Below are positions 56,822-64,000 of a stretch of 64,000 nucleotides of DNA, piece by piece; the stretch's first letter is position 1; each line of letters starts with the position of its first letter. The stretch comes from Platycnemis pennipes. Lineage: Eukaryota > Arthropoda > Insecta > Odonata > Platycnemididae. The stretch lies in assembly GCA_933228895.1 (NCBI GenBank), contig OW121847.1, forward strand, positions 84,361,656-84,425,655. The letters run 5' to 3'. The notes under the pieces were generated by a model. It was not told where the DNA came from and searched no databases. It saw nothing but the letters and a program-made list of their open reading frames with translations. Position numbers and translations under genes: made by a program.

Positions 56822-57165
56822 AATGTTGTGTTCACCCCGAAGGTTGGTCTTTGATAGGCGAGGGTAGAGCTCAACCCGTTCTAAGCCATTGGCTCTATTC
56901 ATCAGTCCAAAGTAAGATGACAAGAATACACCATACTTGATGAATATGTATTCAATCCAAAGTTGGTTTTTAATATGTGAGAGTAGAGCTAACCCCGCAC
57001 TAAGCCATTAATGTGTGAAATTCACACACTCAAGGTTAGAGGGTCACTTCCGTTTCCTGGGCCACCTGCGATGTCCTACAAGGTTCTGATACACAGATTT
57101 TATCATGAGGATTTTAAGTGGTGTCCAGAAAGGCTCTTGCCCAGGATGTGAACCCATCTCAGTGG
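56822..57165 (-). mobile_element. tRNA-derived SINE family C, two partial copies in tandem
   Basis: 57165-56942 matches the body of the 50.2 kb SINE and includes a B-box-like GGGTTCACATCC (about 57142-57153), AAGAGCCTTTCTGGACACCA and GCAGGTGGCCCAGGAAAC. A second 3' end, ATGGCTTAGAACGGG to GGTGAACACAACATT, lies at 56895-56822. Confidence 0.65.
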
Positions 57166-57635
57166 GCCAACATGAAAGGGCATCAATAATATATTTGTTG
57201 ATATGCACAAAAATTCTGTCTTCGGTGAATTGAGTTCCCTTAGGTCACCACAAAACACTGGCAGAGCACGAGATTTACTGATTCTCTAGACCAAGGATGA
57301 AGCAAATACGTGAATCTTCTACCAAGCGTTAAAAGCGAACCAACATCAAGCTGAAGGAGGCAGGTGGACCTTGTTAGAAAATAGTATCTTTCAACACAAG
57401 AATGCAGTTATGTGCCATATGACATATGAAATATTTAGGGAAAGAAATTAATTCATTATCCAAGGAAAACGATACTCTGGAAACTATTTGGTTCCCAGAT
57501 ATATGCTTAGAATATTTTCAAACAGATGAATGGTATCAAATGTTCTAAGCCTTTATACATGATCATACATCAATACTCCCATTTAATGCCCACATACTTT
57601 GCATACATAAGGTAACATTGTTTTAAATCGGATGG

Positions 57636-57783
57636 AACATCTACCCAATTCTTGTACAAACGCTTGTGTAAACTGAACGAAATTGTATGTTTGTCTGAAT
57701 GGAATTGGAACAGTTTCTAATTTACCGTAGTCATTCAGACACTCTGTTTGTACATGAAATTGTATTGGGTTAAGCGGCCTTAA
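57636..57783. mobile_element. MITE family 2, degraded copy
   Basis: CTTGTACAAACGCTTGTGTA and the right end AATTGTATTGGGTTAAGCGGCCTTAA-like sequence match the copy at 56454. The left terminal repeat is lost. Confidence 0.6.
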
Positions 57784-57799
57784 TGGATTTCAACAATTC

Positions 57800-60337
57800 G
57801 AATTAGGTTCAAAACTTTCAAGACGAAGATACGTAAATAAATGTCAATCCCGATATATCGTCCGAAGTTAGGGTTGCCATCCCGCGATTTTATGCTAGCA
57901 GACGAATGTACTGGACGAAGAGATGGGTGGATCTCAATTGTAGCAACACGTGTTAATTGTACAGTTGTGTATATAGTAATTTGTGTTTGTTATAATTAAA
58001 AAGTTATTTAATACAAACTAACATTAACTTTATTCATTAATGGCACTCCTTTGCTGACAGCGTTAATGCTTGGACTACGTCCTTGATTTTAGTTTTTGGA
58101 TAGGCGAAGTTTATACACTATGATTCCATAATAAGAGTTGAAATAATTCCATTTCAGTTAACGACCGAAGCAAACACTGAAAAATCAGAATTGAAAAATA
58201 TGAAGTGATTCTCGGCAACATATTTACGTCAAGTTTCCAAATATGTTAATGCTGAGGACACAGGAGGCTCATTTGTAGAAATTTTGCCAAACATTGAAAA
58301 TAATGTCCATTGACAGCACACACCGCCTAATACATACATAATAACATCAACTTTGATTTTAAAAATTCACGAACATACTAATGTTTTTCTGTTCTTGAAA
58401 AATAAATTCTTCGGAAGAAGCAAATAACCTGAAACCGCAAAGAACAACGTGAACAACAGCACGTGGAACGGCGCAAGAAACCACTTTTTTTATTGATTCA
58501 AGAGAAACTAGAGGAACGCTATGAAATAAGCCCTTTTAAATATCTTGTGAAACGTGACTTAGAAATCAAGATGTAAACCAAATCTCGATGGAATAAGCTA
58601 CTGTAAAAGGAAGTCCAAATTATACAAAAACAATTACCTAGGCCTCATTTCCACACTACAGAATGAGCAATGTCAGTCCAAATGCAGTCGTCTTCACACA
58701 ATACGCTAGCTAGTTAAAACTCATTCTGGTAGATTGTGGCTGGATATCATTTGTAACTAAACAATTTTTACGCACTATAGACATGGAGAGCATTGAATTC
58801 GCCAAGCCAATCATGGTGGAGACCGCGGTAGTTAATCAAGACTTAACTCAATACTAGATATACTGAGGTCCCGCATTCCACATCAGTATCTGAAAATTTA
58901 CACACACGCTTTTGATTTACACCTATCTCTTAATACCGCGCTAAAAATGAATGAATGATCACCTTAGAACGGTCGAACGAGCTCTGCAGGACGATGTCGA
59001 ATTGTTTACAAATTTTCTTTGCAAAAACAGTTGACTGACGATGTGGTAACCTGCTATGATCGACAATAATTTCTTATGACATTAATTTAGCGTGGGTTCC
59101 ATAAATATCTCGCTCAACATAATAGTTAAACCTTCGCTAGTACTATAACATTTCCAATTACTGGAGACTATACTTCTAGTAGTAATTGCGACGAGAGAAC
59201 TCTCAAATCGCTAACATAACCAGTGACTATACGAATGTTGTAAATCATGTGAAGCATTTAATCCTTTATAAGTGGTTTCTGGAAGGAAACTTTATCCTCC
59301 ACGAATGTAACCTTTTATTGTATCCGACATTATACATATATATATGTTCCCTTAGCTCCCGGGTTTGAAGTCTAGAGAATTGTAATTCCACGCGGAACTG
59401 GGGAACAGAATAGTTGTGCAAAAGAACCTCTCATAGAAGATGTGAGTTTCATAAAAAATTATTAATTATCCGACTATGTCACGGCCCTAATACGTTAGAA
59501 TATAACGAGAAAGGTAGTACAGTCAAAACATTTTGTGGAGTTCCAATGAAAAAGCATCTAGTAGAAATATTTTTACTCTTGGAGCACAGTAAAAAAGAAG
59601 TAGCTGCAGTCATAGTTGCACACCAAAGGAATTACTAAAAGGCAGGATATATTCCAAAGATTATATCTAATCCAAGTGTCAGAGAATTGCAGTACACAGC
59701 TACACGTATTCCTTTAACACATTCAAAACAATCTCGTTTTCTTCAAATTCATTGATTCCCATGACTTAGCCACTCTGAATAGAAGTTTATATTTCTCCGA
59801 GAGACTTAGTACATACGTCCGGTACAAACGTAATTGCCTCCTATACTGATCGCAACTGCTGTGACAGAATGATTTCCAATTTTGCACGATTCAACATTCA
59901 AAGGTAGTTAAAATTCTTTAACTATGTAATGACAGAAAAGGCTATTATGCATGCCAACCGCGTACTAAGAAACGACACCAAGATCAACACAACTTCCCGC
60001 TAAAAGGTTCCGAAAATTACAAAAACAAATTTGGGGAACAAAAAGTATTCCCAAAAGTTTACTACATTAACGTTAATTCGATGTAAATGAAACGTTATCT
60101 AATAAATAGACAGAAATTCCTGTTGCATAGCGGTGGCGTAGATAACTTCTAACACAGCGCTCTCGCTTTTGTCTGCCAATTACATGACGAACTCCCGTTC
60201 CGTCAGGCTTCCCGTATGTGACATGGCGTCGGCGATGGCAGGATTTTGTTGAACGGACGTACTTGTTGTTTTTATGACTTTGAACCGACAAAGAGGCTAC
60301 TATCGGAGCCGCACATATTTCATAGATACTTGCATTG
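57800..60337. other. Intergenic stretch and WAC upstream region
   Basis: No gene is recognised up to about 60100. The open frame at 59414-59638 (74 codons) matches nothing known. The last 230 bp before the WAC start (60110-60337) are CpG-richer, as expected for a housekeeping promoter and leader. An in-frame TAG at 60323-60325 shows the WAC frame does not extend further 5'. Confidence 0.45.
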
Positions 60338-60378
60338 ATGGTAATGCATGCAAGGAAACCTCAGAGGATTAGCGATGG
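60338..60378 (+). CDS. WAC: WAC exon 1 (coding part)
   Basis: Thirteen codons plus two bases; donor GG|GTATGA. The start is a weak-context ATG (T at -3, G at +4); a second in-frame ATG follows at codon 3, as in vertebrate WAC. An in-frame TAG 15 nt upstream excludes a longer N-terminus. Confidence 0.88.
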
Positions 60379-63018
60379 GTATGAAACTGAATCTTACAGA
60401 TAAAATCCGAACCGTCTGACACTATAAACTTCGCCATGTTATTAGGATTGAAGATGGAGGTCTAAGTTATTGAAACCTTGTAAATCCTGAATGTATGTTT
60501 CCAAGTTAGTAATGATAGTTCCCACTATATTTCAGGTATTTCGAGAAGCACCAAGCCCATCCATATCAGGTAAATATTGTGGAAGAAAGGATACATTGAC
60601 GCCCGAGTTGATGTTAAACAAGTGACTGTCGACTCATTTTCTACACACCTGGGCGTATAAAATTAGTTCTAATCCTTATCCATTTAGGGAGAACAAGTCC
60701 CCTCTCAGTGCGTTGTATATTTTAGGTTTTGTTTCACTATTTGAAAGTGTGTAAACACAGATTTGGTCTATTGTTGCCAGGGAGGTTCGTACCTTACCGT
60801 CTTCAAGAAGGCATGAGTAAATGAGTTATTTTTCGATTTTGTATCGTCTAAGAGGAGGAATATTACTAGGGAAACAAAAATTAATCGGATATTGACATCC
60901 CCTTTCGTCTCTGTGACGTTTATATCTTATGAAATTGAAGTACGTCAATTGGTGCACTTGAAGTATGTCAAAGGAAAATGCGTTCCCCTGATGCCAACGT
61001 AGGTACAACTATCTCTATTTATGGAATTTCCCATTCTGGCATCCAAAATTGTGCAAGTTGTAACTATTCGCCCGGAAAAGATGATTGAATTTAAACCAAT
61101 CGTTTGCTACCTTGGCGTCAGCCATTGCTGCGATTTGATGCTTGTGTTAGTAGTTTTGATATGTCATTTTTTGATTATACCATTTTCAGAATAAGTATAG
61201 TAGTTCCAAAGGAAACTATACGGAAAGATATAACCATGAAAGAATGCGTGATTCGCCAAACGGAAACTCCTATAGATCAGACAGCCCAGACTCCCAAAGC
61301 CCCAGGGATCGAAACTACCAAAACAAGAGCTCTTATTTGCAGAAAATCCGAGAAAAGGAGAGAGAAAATAGAGACTATAAATCGAGGGATAAGTATTCCG
61401 GTAAGAATAAATTATAGATTTTGTTGTTGTGGATTTTGAGATAGAATGAGTTTAATCGTTGAATCTTCCATCCGTGAATTAGAGTTTTACCTTTTATTAA
61501 TGGGTTTGTACCCGATTCCGAGTTTATAATCCAATTTTACTTTACAGATTGTTCCAGGTCACCTAAAGATAAAAGGTCCAGAGAAAGTAGAGACACAGAG
61601 CATAGAACAAACCATGACAGGAGTAGCACTGAAGTGAGTTAATATTTGCCTCATGAAGCTTCACTGTACATAAATTGTGATCGTTACTGCTTTAGATGCA
61701 TATTTATGATATGATCCTTGTAGCCAAAACGTAGAACTAACAATTTTCGGCAGCAATTTTGTCATTTACCTAAATAACTTGGCTTAGCTCTTTGTTGCAT
61801 TTTTGCTTGTGGCGTATTGTATTTAACTGTAAATAGCATAAATAAGGTCTTAGAATGGTTTAACTGTTGGTAACACCTTTCTTGAGCTCTAATAATCTTT
61901 CTGGTGATTTCGATTGGTATTACCCACAGAATATCATTCCTCATCCGTTTAAACTGACACAAAACGCTTCGAGAGACACATCTCAGAGGAAGTCATTACA
62001 TATGTCTTGCCAGGTGAGTGGGGAATTCTGTTCTTCGATTGGATTTGATACCACTTTCTGACTTATGTCTTTGAGGTAAAGATACTTTGCTTGCCTGCAG
62101 TTGTGTGTCATGTTTTTCGCTTGAGTAAATATTCTGTATGTATTCAACTAATAATCCAAGTTCCAGTTCTGGAAGCTCTCTTAGCTCTTCACCCTATGCA
62201 TTGTGGTCAACTACCCCTTTGAAGATACTTCTCCAGCATTCCATGCATAATTTGCTAGCATGTGATTAACTGGATTTCCTTTGTGTTTTCTGCTTGAGCA
62301 ATGACAATTTTCTCTCTTTCTGTTCAAGAACACTCACTTATCTCCACATCATTGTGCATTAAATACCATTCCTGTATGTTGGTGGGAAATCAGTGGGTTC
62401 AGTTGATGGTGCTTCCACTGTTTAAATCGCTTGGAAAGTAATTTTAGAAAGAATTTTCAGTAGCCTTGGAGTGAAAATGGAGATACTAATCTACACTACA
62501 ATGTATTTGCCCCTGGTTCATATCATTTGCTTGTTAAGGTGGCTGGGCCAGTTAATCCTTTCTAAGATAAATATTCATCAGGTAAAACTATGCATTGTGA
62601 AGCCCCAAATCAATGATGATTTTTTCCCCCCCAAAATTCAGTAGTTCTGCAGCCTAAATGTTAGTATTATTTCTGGAAGAAGAATTCCTCCCGGGCCATT
62701 GCTTTAAATCAAACATTAGCTGATTTTTTCACTTTTTCTACTATTTTCAGGATAAGCGAGACGATCGTGACCGTGTCACTAGGGTGGGAGACTGGTCTGA
62801 GCACATCAGCTCATCGGGGAAAAAATATTACTATAATTGCAAGACAGAAGTGTCACAATGGGAAAAGCCTCGTGAGTGGGTTGAAAGGGAAAGGGGAGGA
62901 CGTGGCACTGCTGGGGCGAAAGGTGGAGGTGGTGGAAGCAGTGACCGTGGAGAGAGAGAACGAGGTGACAGAGGTGACTCAGGGGAAAGCAGAAGTTATA
63001 GTAGCTCCAGTCGATCAT
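60338..63018 (+). CDS. WAC: WAC, WW-domain adaptor with coiled coil (5' part, continues beyond window)
   Basis: Nuclear adaptor known in animals to bring the RNF20/RNF40 (Bre1) ubiquitin ligase to RNA polymerase II for histone H2B ubiquitination. Exons seen: 60338-60378, 60536-60569, 61190-61400, 61548-61633, (possibly 61930-62013), 62751-63018. All join in phase. The N-terminus [14 protein letters not shown] matches vertebrate WAC (MVMYARKQQRLSDG) and fixes the start. A Ser/Arg/Asp-rich region follows, then the WW domain [20 protein letters not shown] with [10 protein letters not shown], nearly identical to vertebrate WAC. The C-terminal coiled coil lies outside the window. Identification is very secure. 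Note that the Drosophila symbol wac denotes an unrelated augmin subunit. Confidence 0.93.
60536..60569 (+). CDS. WAC: WAC microexon 2 (34 nt)
   Basis: Acceptor TATATTTCAG and donor CAG|GTAAAT flank 34 nt that complete codon 14 and add [11 protein letters not shown]. The final PYQ aligns with the end of the first segment of vertebrate WAC (SQPYQ). Phase 2 in, phase 0 out. Confidence 0.88.
61190..61400 (+). CDS. WAC: WAC exon 3, Ser/Arg/Asp-rich
   Basis: Acceptor CATTTTCAG, donor CCG|GTAAGA. Reads [38 protein letters not shown], aligning with vertebrate KYSS...HEKMRD...RRSDSP. Ends KSRDKYS plus one base. Confidence 0.9.
61548..61633 (+). CDS. WAC: WAC exon 4
   Basis: Acceptor TTTACAG, donor GAA|GTGAGT. 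Encodes [20 protein letters not shown] then TNHDRSSTE. Charged, low complexity, in phase with the preceding exon and ending in phase 0. Confidence 0.82.
61930..62013 (+). CDS. WAC: WAC candidate optional exon (84 nt)
   Basis: ACCCACAG|...|CAG|GTGAGT borders 28 open codons ([20 protein letters not shown], then KSLHMSCQ). Its length is a multiple of three and it is phase 0 at both ends, so it can be included or skipped without a frameshift. I know of no counterpart in other WAC proteins, and its composition differs from neighbouring exons. Confidence 0.3.
62751..63018 (+). CDS. WAC: WAC WW-domain exon
   Basis: Acceptor CTATTTTCAG, donor TCAT|GTGAGT. It starts [13 protein letters not shown], then the WW domain with both signature Trp residues (DWSEH and SQWEKP) and the YYYN aromatic core, then [10 protein letters not shown] and a Gly/Arg/Glu/Ser-rich linker. 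Ends in phase 1. The WW domain is expected to bind proline-rich or pol II partners. Confidence 0.95.
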
Positions 63019-64000
63019 GTGAGTATGAATTACCCTACCCTACATGCAAGTAAACTTGAGGATACACTTTTTGCTCTTGTGGTAGGTTATAAAATTAAAT
63101 GTAACAACACCACATAGTTGCTAATCTATAGCCAATTTAATTAATGTATTGAGTAAGTTAATAATTCCTCTAAAAGATTGGTTGTAGTAAGTGCTTACTC
63201 AATCATGTTGATGAAATGAAAAATCTGTGGAGGCCAAGGAGCTCTGGTGAAAAGAGGAATGTGGCTTACATGCTATAAACTTAGTCTCATTTCTGACCCA
63301 ATTATTTAAGTTGACTGTTGTAATATAGTTTTTGTGTTGAGTTCAGTTGCGAGTATAAATTTGGAATGATTTCTGATATTATTTCAAAAATTTTCTCTGG
63401 ACCAGTGAAAGGGGTTATTTTTTTACTAAAATATGAAAATTTGTCACTGCAAATTTCGATCTTAAGGAGTTTTGAGTTGTTTTATCCTTTCAGTCTGACC
63501 GTAGGCACTTGTGAAATTCCAGTATGAGCAAACTCATGTAATCTCACTGAATTGTTTGGTATTATTTGTTATTGTGTATCTGAAATGTACTTGTCTATTT
63601 TACCTTGCAATGGATCATATTATGGTTAAATTTGTAATAATAGACTTGACATTTCTGTAGCCACTCAAGTTCTAGTTTTGGTGGATGTTGAACATTTTAG
63701 AGCATGTGAACTGACATTATTGTGCTATTTCACTATTGTGATGGAATATTCAAGTTAAAATTATGAACCAAAGAGGATAGGCATTATTCATTGAGATGGA
63801 AATAATGGTTGAAGCCATTTAAATCATGTGTTATACTTTTATTCAGCTGCCCCAACTGTTCCCCTTTTTTCACTATATTCTATACGTTCTTCAATCAAAT
63901 TGTTGCCCTAGTAACCTGTGCATCTTTAAAGGATTGGTTACTCTAGATAAATTTAATATTTCCATCAATTTCCCGACCTGGTCACTTGGTAGTTTTCCAT
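63019..64000 (+). other. WAC: WAC intron, runs off the window
   Basis: AT-rich. Weak acceptor-like sites at 63494 and 63846 do not open convincing frames in the required phase, so the next exon is probably beyond 64000. Confidence 0.55.

Noticed and set aside
59414..59638. 74-codon ORF upstream of WAC
   Set aside because: No similarity recognised, non-ATG start, and no in-phase link to WAC exon 1, which has its own start after an in-frame stop.
61104..61439. 111-codon ORF overlapping WAC exon 3 in another frame
   Set aside because: The WAC-homologous frame (NKYSSSKG...) is the real one and joins in phase with flanking exons.
63846..63910. Possible next WAC exon after TTTATTCAG
   Set aside because: In the required phase it gives SAPTVPLFSLYS... 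and then a stop, with no resemblance to WAC.

Overview
The window is a piece of a transposon-rich animal nuclear genome, most likely an insect or another arthropod. It has split genes with GT-AG introns, a rhodopsin-like receptor, a WAC orthologue, and a dense layer of decayed retroelements (RTE-like and CR1/Jockey-like LINEs, a Penelope-like element, Ty3/gypsy, Helitron, SINEs, MITEs). I see no bacterial operons, no CRISPR array and no intact free-standing tRNA gene. The species cannot be fixed from the sequence alone.

Two host genes can be supported, both on the + strand. (1) A class A GPCR of 420 residues is encoded by two exons, 24594-24903 and 36122-37074. An 11.2 kb intron interrupts it in intracellular loop 1. 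The N-terminus carries a 19-residue alanine run, and the usual DRY and NPxxY signatures read ENY and NNFLY. (2) The 5' part of WAC, the WW-domain adaptor of H2B ubiquitination, lies at 60338-63018 and continues past the right edge. It starts with [14 protein letters not shown], has a 34-nt microexon, and includes the WW-domain exon.

Left third (1-24 kb): AT-rich DNA with remnants of an RTE-like LINE (about 3.8-5.5 kb, - strand), a second RTE-like 3' piece (13.5-14.0 kb, - strand), a LINE endonuclease scrap (10.9 kb), the N-terminal part of a Helitron protein (14.4-16.0 kb), LINE tails, and a nested pair: a LINE (- strand, 21029-22693) inserted into a Penelope-like element (+ strand, 20396 to about 23560), flanked by an 8-bp target duplication. 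A hammerhead-ribozyme-like motif lies in the Penelope 3' region. A GC-rich block at 7.7-8.2 kb carries an X-box-like inverted repeat.

Middle (24-37 kb): the GPCR and its intron. The intron holds a 126-bp direct repeat, a cluster of LINE 3' tails, two 5'-truncated copies of a second LINE subfamily, a MITE, a tRNA-like SINE, two GC-rich promoter-like blocks and an antisense 3' fragment of 28S rRNA that includes the sarcin-ricin loop.

Right (37-64 kb): about 11 kb of AT-rich sequence without genes, possibly partly a very long GPCR 3' UTR, with two notable hairpins and a 106-bp tandem duplication. Then come a MITE, tRNA-derived SINEs, a decayed gypsy element whose integrase region is split by a 1.37-kb foldback element built of inverted minisatellite arms, further MITE and SINE copies, and finally WAC. 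The two host genes show no obvious functional link. Most of the remaining structure is transposon archaeology.
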